Assembly: GCA_019671135.1 (NCBI GenBank)
Contig: JAHRHY010000002.1
Span: forward strand, 248,001-312,000
Source of the DNA: Linnemannia hyalina
Lineage: Eukaryota > Mortierellomycota > Mortierellomycetes > Mortierellales > Mortierellaceae
Length of the DNA: 64,000 nucleotides
Reading direction: 5' to 3'
In this document: positions 1 to 12,461 of the stretch, in pieces
How positions within the stretch are numbered: position 1 is the stretch's first letter
How the letters are laid out: every line of letters begins with the position of its first letter
The notes under the pieces: model-generated
Databases searched by the model: none
What the model was told of the DNA's origin: nothing
Seen by the model: only the letters and a program-made list of their open reading frames with translations
Made by a program: the position numbers and the translations under genes

Positions 1-659
1 TCTCTCTTTCTCTCTTTCTCTCTTTCTCTCGTTCCAAGAGAGTGCCGCCTGATCGAGCCACGCTCCCAGCTTGTCACCTATCCATTCCCGCCCCCAAATA
101 ACCAAAAAAAAAGTCCGCGAGACTTGTCAGTTGCTCCTGTCAACCCCCTTCTTTTTCCTTCCACATGTTCTTCTCTCTTTACCCCCCTTTGCGTTGCGTA
201 TTTCATTTCTGCCTTTGCTGTTGTTGTTATTGTTGTTGTTTTTGCTCTCGCACGCATCGCCTCGCATACTTTTTTTCTTTCTTTTTGCCAGTTGCTCTTT
301 TTGTTGATTTTGTTTTGTGTTGTTGTTGGTGTAGTGTTTCTTGCCCTCTTGTCATGGCTCTCGTTTTGAGCTTGCCCCCTTTTTTTAACCCCTCTCGCTT
401 TTCGCTTGAGATGGTCCTTCGTGCAAGCCCAATGGCAATATGATGCAACTTCAACAGCTCAGTACAACCACACGCCCAAAACGCCACCTGTCTCTTTGAG
501 TGGCTCCGCAGAAGGGGAAAAAGAAAAGGCGAGCTAGGGCTGAAGTCGAAGGCGAAACCTGCCTGCACTAGTGCGCATTTTTTTTTTTTTCAATTTGAAC
601 ATGGCACGATGTGTGAATCCAGACTGACCATTGTTATTTCTCTTGTACTCGTGTGGTAG
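1..659. other. T-rich non-coding stretch upstream of the first visible kinase exon
   Basis: No exon with a glycine-rich kinase loop can be read here on the plus strand. The stretch is strongly pyrimidine-rich, begins with an 8-nt simple repeat (TCTCTCTT, four copies, 1-32), and ends in an AG at 658-659 directly before the first readable kinase exon. It is best explained as a long intron, or intron plus 5' region, of the kinase whose start lies before the window. Small open frames inside it are low-complexity Leu/Phe/Cys runs and look spurious. Confidence 0.5.
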
Positions 660-3600
660 GTTGCCATCAAGCTTATTCGGAGGCAGTCTGTTGACAACAC
701 GCCGCGCATTAACAAGATTGGCCGAGAAATATCCGTGCTCAGGGTATGTGGAATGTTACAATAGCCTCTGGCGTCGTTTTTATGTTGTGCTAATTCGCCA
801 GCACAACCACTCACCACTCCTCCCTGACTTATACCCACACATAGACCATTCGCCACCCCAACATCATCTCACTCTTCGATGTCATCGAGACTGAGCGCTA
901 CATCGGTATCGTCATCGAATACGCATCCGGTATGTTGTTAACCCGCTCTTTTTATTTTTCCGCGGAGAGAAGGCTAACGAGGAGCTGTGGTCATGCGCAT
1001 TGACACACTAAAAGTGAATGCGAGGTATTGACCAAGAGTGCATTTGGGGTTTCTTTCCAATGACGATTAGGAGGCGAGCTGTTCGACCATATCCTCGCCC
1101 ACCGATACCTCAAGGAGCGTGATGCATGCAGACTCTTTGCACAGCTCATGAGTGGAGTGCACTATCTTCACTCAAAACAAATTGTCCATCGTGACCTGAA
1201 ATTGGTACGTCTTCGCCACTTGTTCTTTTGCACAGCGTGAATGATCTCACCAGGAAGTAGCAAACAATGTACTGATACCTCCATGTCCTTCAATGCTTGT
1301 AGGAAAACTTGCTGTTGGACAGGAACAGGAACATTATGATTACAGACTTTGGATTCGCCAACCAGTTCGACAGCACAACCAGGGATCTGATGTCAACATC
1401 CTGCGGTTCTCCATGTTACGCCGCACCCGAGCTGGTCATCAGTGACGGCCTTTACGTTGGCAGCGGAGTCGACATCTGGAGTTGCGGTGTCATTCTATAT
1501 GCCATGCTCGCCGGATACCTTCCATTCGACGACGATCCTTCGAACCCCGACGGAGACAACATCAACCAGCTCTACAACTATATCCTCGCCACAACACTTG
1601 TTTTCCCAGACTACATCTCGCCTGATGCCCGCGATCTTCTCCGCATGATGCTGGTCCCTGATCCAGCCAAGCGATGCAACATGAAGAGGATTATGAGCCA
1701 CCGGTGGTTGGCGCCCTATGCTGGCATGTTCCAATACAGCATTGACGACCTCGAGGTATCTTTCACAAATCATCCCTAAAACGCCACCATTGTTTTTGAG
1801 TCCAACGCCCTGGCTCTAAATATCACCCATATTAATTTTTTTTTGCCACTCCGTCTCATAGGAACAAGCAATGGCAAGACTCAACGGAACCGTCTGGATC
1901 CCACCTAGACAGGCGGCTGCAGCCGCTGCAGCCGAGGCCAGAAAGACAAACCTTCAGCCTACGAGCTCTGGCCCTCCAAGACCCTCCGCCGACGAGGTCA
2001 TGCCACGTCGTCACACCATTTGGATCGAGTCTGTCCCCGACGCAGCGCCTTCTTGGGAGACTGGTCGCCACAACATTATCAGACACGAGGAGGAGCCACG
2101 GCTACCTCTTGCAGCCCTGGACGAATCAAGCATGGATATCGACAAACACGAGGTTGTGCCCGTTCCCATTGCGGAAGATGCCGTTATACACAACGAACCT
2201 ATGGACATGGCGGAACCCATCGACGTTGAGCCAACACCAGAAGCGGTGGAGATGGATTTGGACAGAGATGACCACATGGAGAGTGACAACCAACTCAACA
2301 TGATCTCTGTCCCCTCGACCGGCTCGCCAGCATCAACACTCGACCCTACCGAGGACCAGACCATGAGCAACCCCATCACACCCTCGCACTCTGGATCACT
2401 GATCGCCAAGTCTTCACTATCAGACCACGCCTTTGCACAGACGCAGGAGGAGGTTACTGTTGCATTGGAGGTTGCTCGGCGTCCCAAGAGTGTCGTGCTC
2501 GAGGCGCCCGTCAGAGCCAAGCCCAGCCTGGAGAGCACTGTCGACATGTCGCCCACCGCAACGGTCTCTCGTCGTACTGGTGCGCACGCTCGCATCCGTC
2601 CCACCACCATTCACGGCGAACCTATGACCCACAACTACGCTTCTTACCCCTCCCCTGCAGTCTACCACGAGCCTCTTCCTCTCCCTGCTCCTACTCCCAA
2701 GCCTCGCGCTGCTCCTTCTCAAGAAAACGCTCTTCTCAGCCCGCCCAAGGTCTACCACCAGTCGCAGTTCCAGCAGTCTTCACCCTCGCTGCTGCAGGCG
2801 CCTGCCAAGCCCTCACCGGCTGATATTCCACCAGTGCCTACCCGCCCCGAATCCACTGCTGACCATTCTTTCAAGATCCCACCTCCCCCTGTGCCAGTAA
2901 CACCCGCTTCCAGCAAAGCCCACAAGAAAGGACCTTCATCCTCTGGTCGTCTCTTTGGATTCTTGGGCAACTTGTCCAAGAAGCACGGCGAGTCGACCAC
3001 CAACGTGTCCTCTGCGTCATCCCCCAAGATTGCACATGAGGCCATCACGGGCATTGGTGCTGATGACCAGACCCTTCCACCTCCTACCACTCCATCTTCC
3101 AACAAGCCCAGCTCGATCAACCAGGTGTTTGGTCGGTATACCAACAACACCGAGAAGGGTCAGCAGCAGGGCAAGCGTCGCAAGACGTTCAGCCTTGTTG
3201 GTGGCTCGAACGAGCACCAGCAGAACCAGATTCATGGTGGAACTCGTCCTCCTGTGCCCATGACCGATGGTCTGGGCATTGCTTCCTCCTCAGGCACCGG
3301 TACTGCCCAGAAGATTATGGGATGGCTCCGACGCAAGTCCTTTGGTACATTTTTGCTGCTGCTCTCAACTTGTCTTATTACTTGCAGTTATCGTCACTTT
3401 TTCAATTGCTCATGAGAGACTAACCATATCTTTCTGTCCCGTTTTTTTTTTCAATTTATAGCCAAGCCCGCACCAGAAAGGCCAACATTCGATGCAGTGG
3501 AGCATTTCCGTCAAAATGGCACTTCACCTTCACCAGCTCCCGCTCTTACCGTCAGCCCCACTGCTGCCGCTGCCCGTGTCGGTTCGGCATCACCCCAGGA

Positions 3601-4720
3601 GACAGAGACCAGCTCTGCCGACAATACCCAGGTTGCAGTTTTGCAGCCCAGCGCTATTACTGTCAACCAAGTAACATCAATGACAACAGGAATCGCCACA
3701 GCACCAACAGACGGAAGAGACCCCGCCTTGGTGGCACTGATGATCAGGTTACCATCCAATTGGACCGACTCGAAGCTCAAATGGCATTCCGGAGCTGTCG
3801 AGATCTCTGCCCTGTCGTCGCGTCACCCTGTTGAGATTATGTTTGAGATCAAGAAGGTGATCCTGAGGCTGGGCATGGAGTTCCGAGTCGACTCGGATTT
3901 TAAGGTCAAGTGTGTCCGTCGGAGACGCAATGGCAATGGCCATGCCTCTGATCACAGGACTCATTCGATGATCTCGATCTCGGGCTCGCACCTGCCCGAT
4001 GACACTGCCAGTGTCATGTCGAGCAACTTATCGATTGACCGGGAGGCTTGGACTTCTGCCAAGGGAGCTGGAGGATCGGCGGTCAATGGCAGGAAGAAGG
4101 GCGGTATCAGGACGCTGTTGTGGCGCAACAGCACGACGATGGGTCTTTCGTCGTCGCCACCACCCCCTCCCGTCCCACCACTGCCCTCGTCCCCTCGTGC
4201 TCTGCCCCAGGTCATGAACGGATCTTCGTTGGGCTTGGCTTCTCCTCCTGTCTTGGCCTCTGCGGCCACCAGGGACTTGGATTCAGATCACGGTGTCTGG
4301 GTCAGCTCTGGAAGCGCCGGTGTCGTTGGTTTGAGCAACGGCGGCAATGGATCCGGAAGCGCCAATGGCAGCAGTAACGGCCGTACCTCTGGATCTGGCC
4401 ACGGCGGTGACAGCAACATTGTCCCTTCGTTGCCCAGCAACTCGACCATCGCCACTGCCATCGGTGCCGCCGTCAACACTGGGCCCGAGCCCTTGTACGG
4501 TGAAGAGTCAATTGATTCGGGTGAGGAGGTCCGGTTCTCGATCGAGTTGTGTCGTATTAAGAACTTGACGGGCATCTACTGTGTGGATATCCGTCGTATG
4601 AAGGGTAACCTCTGGGCATACAAGTTCTTGTACCATGCTGTCCTCAACACGCTCGATCTTGATGGAAAGGGTGGTTATATCCCCACCCTCCCCGACAACC
4701 TTAAGCTCGTCCAGGCTTAG
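660..4720 (+). CDS. CAMK-like Ser/Thr protein kinase with C-terminal KA1 domain, 5' partial (Kin4/Kin1/MARK group)
   Basis: Phosphorylates proteins on Ser/Thr. KA1 kinases of this group act at the cortex in polarity and cell-cycle control (family knowledge). Exons: 660-743, 845-929, 1071-1204, 1303-1755, 1862-3344, 3462-4720, all in phase, 1165 residues visible. Seen: VAIK lysine, HRDLKLEN catalytic loop, DFGFAN, T-loop with [11 protein letters not shown], and kinase end near codon 250. A Pro/Ser-rich disordered linker of roughly 600 residues follows. The KA1 domain is in two pieces, the first around 3780-3935 and the second at 4525-4716, separated by about 195 Gly/Ser/Pro-rich residues. The glycine loop and start codon are not in the window. 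The DFGFAN signature and linker favour a Kin4-like rather than Snf1-like assignment, but the subfamily is not certain. Confidence 0.9.
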
Positions 4721-5259
4721 TCCAATTGTTTTCTTAATAGTTGTTATGCCACACGCCCCACTTTTTATACCACTTTTTTTCTTCATTTCTTTCACATATA
4801 CTTATCTAATTCGTCGTCCCTCCCTTAATTTTTTCTCAAAACTCCTGCCACCTACCTCCCCGAGACACACATGTCACTTCTAACTATCTTTGTTTCTTCA
4901 GAACCACAAAAAAAAAAAAGCCTCCCCAAATCCAAAAAGTAAAAAAAGTTGTTTTACCAATTTTTGTACAATGCAAAAAACAAAAAAAATCCATACTCGC
5001 GTCTGGTCCCCGTCACTTGTCTATTTCTCTAGGATTTTTTTTTTTTGGTTATATTTTTCCATTGCTTTCAAGGTGTCCAATGGGTTCTTCACGTCTGGTT
5101 TTTGCAATCGATTTGAATGACTTGGAAGGGGTTCTTGGTTTGGAACAAGTTGTGAGAGGGTATTTTATTAATGCTTGCTTGGTTCCAGCATCCAAAGAGA
5201 TAATGAGCGAAATAATTAATAGTCGAAACAAAAGGTGGAATGAGAAAGAGTGAAAAGTA
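4721..5259. other. Convergent 3' intergenic region
   Basis: Lies between the stop of the plus-strand kinase and the stop of the minus-strand permease, so it should hold two 3' UTRs and poly(A) sites. It is AT-rich with A- and T-runs (for example 4909-4919 and 5035-5045). Nothing coding is supported. Confidence 0.6.
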
Positions 5260-8205
5260 TTAAGCCTTCTGGTCCAGGTCGAGATCCAACTCCATCTTAT
5301 CCCCACCACCACCGGCCGCTGCAGCACCACCATCAGCAACCTTCATATCCTCATCCTCATCCAAAACCCTCGTCCCACCCGGTTTAAACCAATGCCGTCC
5401 CCAGATCGCATAATACAACACACACAACCCAATCACCAACACAAACGGGACCGCCGCATAGTTCACATTCTCGGCCGTCACCGGGAACTCTGTCGGGCAC
5501 AAGAAAAGCGCCGAAGTGACTATAATCCAAAAGGTTGAGATGACGCCGATGGGGATGGAGTAGCGACCAAGGGAGAAGGGGCCAGGTTGGAAGGATTCTC
5601 TGGCCAGAAGGATTCGACAGAGGATTGGGATTAAATAGGAGATGGACGAGGCGATGGTATTGACAGAGACGATTGCGCTGTAGGCGGTTTCGGACCAGAT
5701 ATAGGGGAGGCCGAGGAAGAAGCAGAAGGCGATGTTGAACCATACTGCTGCAACGGGGGATTTGTGTTTGTCGAGTTTGTGCAAGTGGCGAGAGAGTGGC
5801 AAAGCGCCATCGCGGGCAAAGGCATAAACCATTCTGGAGGATGCAAGGGTTAACGCGGAGCCGCAGAAGAATTGTGCACAGAGGATGATGAGGATGAGGA
5901 CAATTGCCCATGTCTTTCCTGGGCCATCCAAGAACATCTGACTCAGCGAGATGCCCACCGCAGGGCTGACGATTTGCGACTGGAAATCCTGAATACAGAA
6001 GGTCATGGCGATCAAGAAAATCCATCCAACGACAAAGGCGACGACAATAGCCCGGATGATTCCCCATGGTCCTCCCTCCTGCGCGTTTTTAGTTTCCTCC
6101 GACATGTGGGCTGCAGAGTCGTAGCCGGACATTGTGTATTGGGATTGGAGGAGTCCGAGCATAAAGACGTAGAAGCCAGAGGTCCAGCCGGTGTTGTTTT
6201 CCCAGTGTGTGAAGACAAATTCTGCGGGTTGTTTCGTGGGTGAGTATACGATGACGACTACGACAATCAAAGCTGTTCCCAATACATGCCACCATACTAT
6301 TATGCCATTGAACAAAGGGGAATAAAAGAAAATAATATATCAGTGTCTAGCGTTTGGGTCCACGCCGATGAAGCATAAATACACAAGTAAATAACAGGCG
6401 CCGTCCTTGAACAGAAAGAAAAAAAAGAACTCCATACCGGAGATGATGTTGAAGATGCCGTTAAGTCGCACAGCCAAAGAATTGACGATTCCATGCAAGA
6501 TAATGATCCCGAGGTAGATCGCAAAGATGACATAGGTGCTGGGCGTATAGTCGGTCAGCATGGTGACCAACGAGGCCAAGAACTGGGCCATCGCCAGATC
6601 TGTGCTCGCAATCGCCACTATTGAGGATGCGTAGAAAACAAAAGGTAGGCAGGTGGGGAGAATAAGGTTAGAGAGTAGACGTGACTCTTGATTTGTTGCA
6701 AAGGGTTTATGTAAACAAGATAGCAAAATTGAGTTTCCGCGTGAAGGTTGAGTGAGCGAGGAAGCTCATTCTTCCGAGCTTCTGTCCTGGGGTTTCCAGA
6801 AAGGGACCACTTACCACACTGAACGATCGGAAGGTAAAGCCAACAAAGACAAAGACAAGGACATATAATAGAATAAGATAGAAGCGAACAGAGTTAGAAC
6901 AGCGCTTTCTACCAGATTCACCCGGCACCATCCGCCATCCTCCATGACCCTTCTCTCAAAACAACAGTCAGCAACAATAACAACGACGGAAAACATACCA
7001 AGCCCAACCAGTTGGTGTAACCGACGACCCACGAGGCAAGTGGGACCCAATCGGGTGACCCGACCCGGACTCCATTGATCACTCGACCCTCCAAGATCTT
7101 GATCGTCCAAAAGTACAGTCCTCCTGTTGTCGGGTACGCCGAACAGATCTCGGCCAAAGACAAGCCCACCATCAGCGTGAACACGCTCACCACCAGCCAT
7201 CCTATGTATCATCGACAGTGATAAATAGGTAAAATTTTAGTGTTTGTGTTCGTTTGGTGTCCTTTAGTCCGATGCTAGCGTAGTTTGCGTTTGGTGTGCA
7301 GATCTATTGAGAGAGGCTTCCTTGGTTCTGCGAAGATATGACGAATGTGTGCAAGGAGTGTAGCGTGAAAGAAAAAAGAGTTGGCATACCCCAGATGACG
7401 GCGACGGGTCCTCCAGATTGCAGGGCATCACCGTAGAGAGGGGTGAGACCAGCAAGGACTGAGAGGCACGAGAAGGTGACTCCAAACGTGCCAAATGCCG
7501 AAAGCGATCGATCTAACGACTATTTCCATCCAGTGCGAGTGAAAAGGTAGCCGTGGTCAGTCAGTCGGTTATAAGTTTGACTGCAGAAGTTGTTGATGGT
7601 TGCGAATGGGCTGGGCTGTATTTGGACGTCGTTAAACGCGTGTTTGCAGATATTTTTGTTGTTGTTGTTTTGTTGATGTGAAAATGGGTGGTTGCTTGTT
7701 GTCATGCGATTTGTCGTTCCTTTGGCTGTTTTGGCGCAAATATGAGAGAGCGCAAACGTTGACGCATACTGGCTGTATGACGAAGGAAAAAAAGGGATTC
7801 AGACCGGACAAAAGGGCAGTGATCGATGGACGTGAGCAGGGAACTGAGAAGGTCGAGAGTGGTATGACTTCCTGCAGACCCGCTCTCCGCTGTTGTACTT
7901 TGTTGGACACCGGGTTTCGTTCCTGGAGTAGTACTTGTTGATGCGAGCACGTCGAAGATGAGTACAGAGCGATAGGCAGTGTTGAGGTTTGTCGAGGTTG
8001 TTGCTCCTGTCCTTGACGAATTATTCTTGGTTGAAGCTGTTCAGGTTCGATCGCAACTTCGCTCTTTAGTTGAAGTCAAGGAACCAACTCGGCCTTGGCG
8101 AGAGGTGAAGAGACGAGGTTTTACCTGCTTGTAGCCGAGCTTTTCAAGTACGGCTGTATCGTGATCATAGCTTGATCCGGAGTGGACAGAGTCTGACTTT
8201 TCCAT
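5260..8205 (-). CDS. APC-family amino-acid/GABA permease (UGA4-like)
   Basis: Plasma or vacuolar membrane transporter for amino acids, GABA or choline-type substrates; the substrate cannot be told from sequence. Exons in transcription order: 8205-8125, 7519-7390, 7201-6999, 6818-6815, 6617-6438, 6296-5260, giving 544 residues. Start chosen at ATG 8205, followed by an acidic/Ser N-terminus and the LGYKQ element that precedes TM1 in this family. Typical signatures: TTGGLYFWT, STDLAMAQ, VWWH, SGYDSAAHMSEE, SSRMVYAFARDG. About 12 hydrophobic segments and a charged, Gly/Ala-rich cytosolic tail. Oddities: the first intron is 605 nt, and a 4-nt exon (TGTG) is needed to keep frame between exons 3 and 5; with it, the spacing from WLG to ASTD matches fungal relatives as I remember them. 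Confidence 0.92.
6815..6818 (-). other. 4-nt micro-exon of the permease gene
   Basis: On the minus strand the bases TGTG are bracketed by a good acceptor (TTCAG) and a good donor (GTAAGT). Exon 3 ends in phase 0 and exon 5 (6617-6438) starts needing one preceding base, so a direct splice from 6999 to 6617 would shift frame. Inserting TGTG restores it and adds Cys plus the first base of a Val codon. No other open route between the two exons was found. Confidence 0.7.
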
Positions 8206-9308
8206 GTACTTGTTGAGTGTGTGGGGTGGTGACAAGTGTGAGGGGATAAGGGTATAGTGGAAAGGTGAGAGAAGGAGGTGTTGTGAAGGAGGGAGAGAAT
8301 CGGCGGAGGAGGACGAATGGATGAAGGAGTGGGTGAAGAAGAGGAAGAAAAAGAAAGCAGAAAAGAGAAAAGAGAAAGGAGAGAACAAAAAGGGAGAAGG
8401 ACCAAAGGGACAAAGTCGCGGATAATCAAACAGATGTCCGGAGCGTGTCCGAGTCGACATCTGAAAAAAAAAAATATGTTCAAACGTCAAAACGGCAAAG
8501 GTAAACAAAGCACCAGACGTCCATCCTAAACCTTCATTTCCCTCCCCTTCATGCATGTACTCCAATTCTTACTTTGTTCACAAGAGTAAGAGTACCTGGA
8601 AACACAAGTTAAAAAAATGGAGGTCGCACAATGACCCTGGACTGGATAAGATACTTTTGTATTTGGTTGTCTCACTACCACGCGCCAGTCGACTGAAAGG
8701 CGGAGAAAGAAGAGGAGACACATAGAGAGAGGCAGACAGAAGAGAGTAAACCCTGCCGCATAAAGTTCATGGTCGTCGATTGGTCCCCCTTCTACAGACA
8801 TGCTTTTGTGTTCGAACCCCATTTGGTCGTCTTTTCTTGATCTCTTGACTCTTTTGGTTCTCATTCATCCCTCTTACCCTTGTGTAGCATGGAAACAAGT
8901 GTTTCAAGGTACTCCCATGTATTTCACACGAAGCCCATGCGTAAGTAGGTCCAAATAAAATAAAGTGATAAAAAAGCACGTCTGAATGTCCAGCTGGACA
9001 AGGAGCACCGCCTCACCATCATCATCAATCTCAATAGTACAATCGACATTGCTGTGCCCCATCATATATGTGTTTATTTTGTTTTAGAAAAAGGACAAAG
9101 GGCGAAACAAAAAAATGCTGGAATAGAGAGAGGCAGAGACAAAAATAAACATTCCTGCTCACTTCGACTCCCCTTTCTCTCTTTCTTCCTTCCCTGCCCT
9201 TCATTCTTTCCCCTGCGTCCAAGAACGAGAGTCCTTTACCTGGCCGAGGCCGTTGCCCTTTGCTAGGATGCAGATCCGTCGGCAAGCCCTTGCTCAGCCC
9301 ACGAGCCT
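8206..9308. other. Permease promoter/5' region and arrestin gene 3' region
   Basis: Two minus-strand genes flank this stretch. The part next to 8206 is a long purine-rich (pyrimidine-rich on the transcribed strand) block to about 8440, typical of a fungal promoter and 5' UTR in this sequence. No coding exon is supported. A short B-box-like match near 8808-8818 has no tRNA fold around it. Confidence 0.5.
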
Positions 9309-11987
9309 TTAGGCGCAGAGTTGTCCGCCAAGAGTAGCAACAGTCACAATGGATGGCGGCTGAGCACCATTCGAGTTGTTGGAGATGGCCATATTGCGAG
9401 CAAACGACCTCTCTCGCATCGTCTGGACCATCATCGAATCATCTGACATTGCCTTGGCGAGGTACGGTGGCGAGGGAGGAGGGGTGCCTAGACCACTATT
9501 GGACATCGGGATTGGGAGGGAGCTGTTCCGGTAGGGATGTCGGAATCGAGCTGGCACCCGCGAGTCTTCCTCATCTTCTTCCTCTTCTTCTTCTTCGCCT
9601 AGCTCTTCGTCATCATTCTCATCGACATCGCTGTCCTCTGAAGAACTTGCATCTCGACGACGTCGGCGACGACAGGCCTCCTCGACAAGCAGGTCAATGT
9701 CGAGATCATCATCATCTCCATCGTCCATGAGGAGACTCTCAAGACTCGACAGCTGCTGGATCATCTCTTCCTCAAACCGATCTCGGACAAACGTGGGACG
9801 ATCTTCGACTTCCATATGGTGAGGAATGGGACGCGACTTGCGACCATCGGCATAGGAAGGTACCGAGGTCAACGTGATGGGGATGGGTGTGAGTTGGAGC
9901 GCAGTGGGCATCTTGGAGGAGGAGACGTCGGATGAGCCTGGCGGAGATGTTGAGAGGAGGTGGCATGTATCGGTGACACCTGCCGAGGACGACGACGACG
10001 AGGAGGAGGAGTGAGAGTGAAAGATCGACAAATCAATTGAAGGTCGCTTCCGGGTACTAGCCGCGAGTCGGCTCACGAATCCACCCTGGCGCTGTGGGAT
10101 GGGCAGCGACAGGACGATAAAGTACTCGACATGGAAGAGAGGGGTAATAGACTTGTTTATCGATGGCAACAAGTTGAGGTGGGAAGGGACCCTGAACTGC
10201 AATTGCTGGGTCCATGTCGAGTTGCGGTTAGAGACCTTGGCGACAGGGATGGTTGCGGCATGGACGGTTGTCAAGATTGGATTGATGTATGAAGGGGAGG
10301 AGGGAAAGGAGGAGGTATGTACAGAGTGAGAGGGAAGGTTGCCAGCAACCTTTGGGGAATAGTTGGGAGAAGAGGAAGAAGGGAACGAGATTTGGCGGAC
10401 GAGAGCGAGGCGGATGGCTTGAAGGGTGATGTCGGACTCGTTTTCGACCTTGAGGACCATTGAAGCGTGGTCGCCTGTAGATGAATAATGCAGAGTAGTA
10501 GAAGAGTACAAAGATTAGCGACAAAGTTAATCCGGATAGGTGCATATGAGACAGGTAAACGTTGGTTGATAAAGTCGAAGTATGAATAGGGTGCACAGTG
10601 GGGAGATGAGTCTGAGTGGATTAACAATAATGCATCCCGGGGGTAGGAGTTATTCCATGTGGTGAGCTTGTTCAGGTTCGTCGTGGTTATGGTTGATCCA
10701 TGCCATGTAAGGAATAGAACTAGTTTACTGTGGTGAAGGACATGTATCCCGATTAGAAGGACGATGATGACATTCCATCCAGTACACACCTGGAGAGGTG
10801 ATATGCCCGAATTAGGAAATCTGTCCACAAGGACAAAAAGTTTCACACACACCAGCCCACGCTCGACGGCGGAGGTTTCGTTTTGGTCATTTATTTTTTC
10901 CTCCTCTCCCCCTCGGTGCCGACAGTTTATCCTTTTCTTAGCTCCCTTCCCTACTGTCCTGTTTTGTAAACACTCACCAATGCAGACGCTGGTCTTGCTC
11001 TGGACCGAGGCATTAATGGTCTTCATCCCCGACCGGGACTCAACCACCAACTGGCCACTCGTCTCGTGGATTGGCACACTGCTCGATGTTGGTCGACAAG
11101 AGGCCGTCGCCACCGCTGCGGCATTAGTCACTCCAAGTCTTGTCTGTTGTGCCCCTCCAAACATGGCCGCTGCGTAGGAGACAAGGGGCATGTACACGAT
11201 CTTGGAGGGCGTTGACGAAGTGAAGGTCTTGACGATGGTGCCATTCCCAAGATCAGCATCGAACGACAGGATGGCCTGTAGGGTATAATGGACAAACCGC
11301 TCTCCTTCCTATTAATCCATATGAAAATAACATGTTAGTCGACATCAAGAATCCAACAATAGCAAAGTTAAGGGTCAGTCCCCTCTCGCATCACATTCCC
11401 CTTTTGTTCTTCTCGAATCACGCCGATCCCACCACGCTCATCCGCCACATGAACAGTGTTTCTACTATCCTCCTCTTCCTCTTTTACAAAGCCAACGACG
11501 TACGAGGTGTGCAAAATGAGGGAAGAAGTATAAGAAGAGTCAAAACAAGCGGGATAGAAGTGAAAAGAGATTTTTTCTTTACCTCCAGGCTAGGTGGGTA
11601 GTTGCAAAGTGGCAACTTAATACAAAAGTGTAAGGGCGCATGTCTGCCACAGGCTGTGAGAGTCTGGTCGTCAATTAGAATATGCTCGACCTCAAAGAGT
11701 GTTGTTAATGGGGTCGTCGATGATGATGTTGCTGCTACTAATTCGTCGTTGTGGTCTCCTGCGTCGGTGGTGAAGTCGAGGGTAGTGGTGCAAGTAAAGA
11801 CGACGCGCAATTGGCAGGGACGGAGGATAGGTTTGGCGAGGGAGAGGTTGACTTGTCCGTGAAGGATGGTCCCAGGACCATATCGTCGAGGGTGACCGTT
11901 CTTTGTTGCGAGGGAGATCGAGAGTCCGTTTGGGGCGAGATAGGTGGCGGCGATGTTTGCCGATGAGTTTTTTGAAAAGAAGCGCAT
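9309..11987 (-). CDS. Arrestin-like (alpha-arrestin) domain protein
   Basis: Probable trafficking adaptor: fungal alpha-arrestins recruit Rsp5-type ubiquitin ligases to membrane cargo (family knowledge). Exons in transcription order: 11987-11583, 11308-10978, 10474-9309, 633 residues, in phase. The N-terminal exon carries the arrestin beta-sandwich pattern (YGPGTILHGQVNLSL, LRVVFTC, HILIDD, LHFCIKLP), the middle exon continues it (EGERFVHYTL), and exon 3 carries the C-terminal arrestin fold to about residue 400. The rest is disordered, with a Ser run, an acidic block (Glu/Asp stretch about residues 535-550) and a PPPSPPY element that is close to, but not, a canonical PPxY ligase-binding motif. 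Intron 2 is 503 nt. Confident for the fold; the cargo is unknown. Confidence 0.8.
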
Positions 11988-12461
11988 TGTTTCTGTTGAG
12001 GGATGGAAGGGGTGGGGGGTATGTATGTGAATGAAGAGTGAGTCAAGAATGAGCTAAAAGAATGAGCGAGGAGTGGAGAAGTGAATGAGCGTAGGAGAAA
12101 GAGGGACTATATATATGCGTCAAAAAGGCGCAAGAAAGTGAATGAGGCGAAAGGGTGGGTGAGTGAGTGAAAGAGGAAAGAAGAGAGACAACTGAAGAGA
12201 GAGAAGAGACGAATAAAAGAGTGTGAGATGATAAGAGAACGAGGGGGAAAAAGAAGAAAAAAAGCACAAAAAAGGAAGAATAGGGGCATGTGTGTCTGTC
12301 TCTCTTCTGTCAGTCTGTGAGTGGATGGGTGAGGCTACGTGCCAGCTGGACATGCAACTGCTTTTAGCCCGAAAAATCTTCCGGTCGGAGGCAGCGTCTG
12401 GTTGGCTGGCTAGTTGGCCGTCAGTTGGTGCATTGACTACAAGGAAGAAGGGCGTCAGACG
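11988..12461. other. Arrestin gene promoter and 5' UTR region
   Basis: Immediately upstream of the arrestin start on the minus strand. It is almost purely purine on the plus strand (12040-12270), so a pyrimidine-rich leader on the transcribed strand. Long open frames here are Ser/Leu/Phe low-complexity products of that composition and are not credible genes. Confidence 0.45.

Noticed and set aside
71..443. Overlapping plus-strand open frames in the first 450 bases
   Set aside because: All are Leu/Phe/Cys/Ser runs from T-rich DNA and do not encode a kinase N-lobe.
2011..2610. 199-codon minus-strand open frame opposite the kinase linker
   Set aside because: A shadow of the long kinase exon; Ser/Gly-rich with no signatures.
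8800..8830. B-box-like GGTTCGAAC on the minus strand suggesting a tRNA
   Set aside because: There is no matching A box at the right distance and no cloverleaf can be drawn.
10271..11197. 308-codon minus-strand frame running through arrestin intron 2
   Set aside because: It reads across a good GT-AG intron. Splicing gives a continuous arrestin fold, while the read-through gives low-complexity sequence in another frame.
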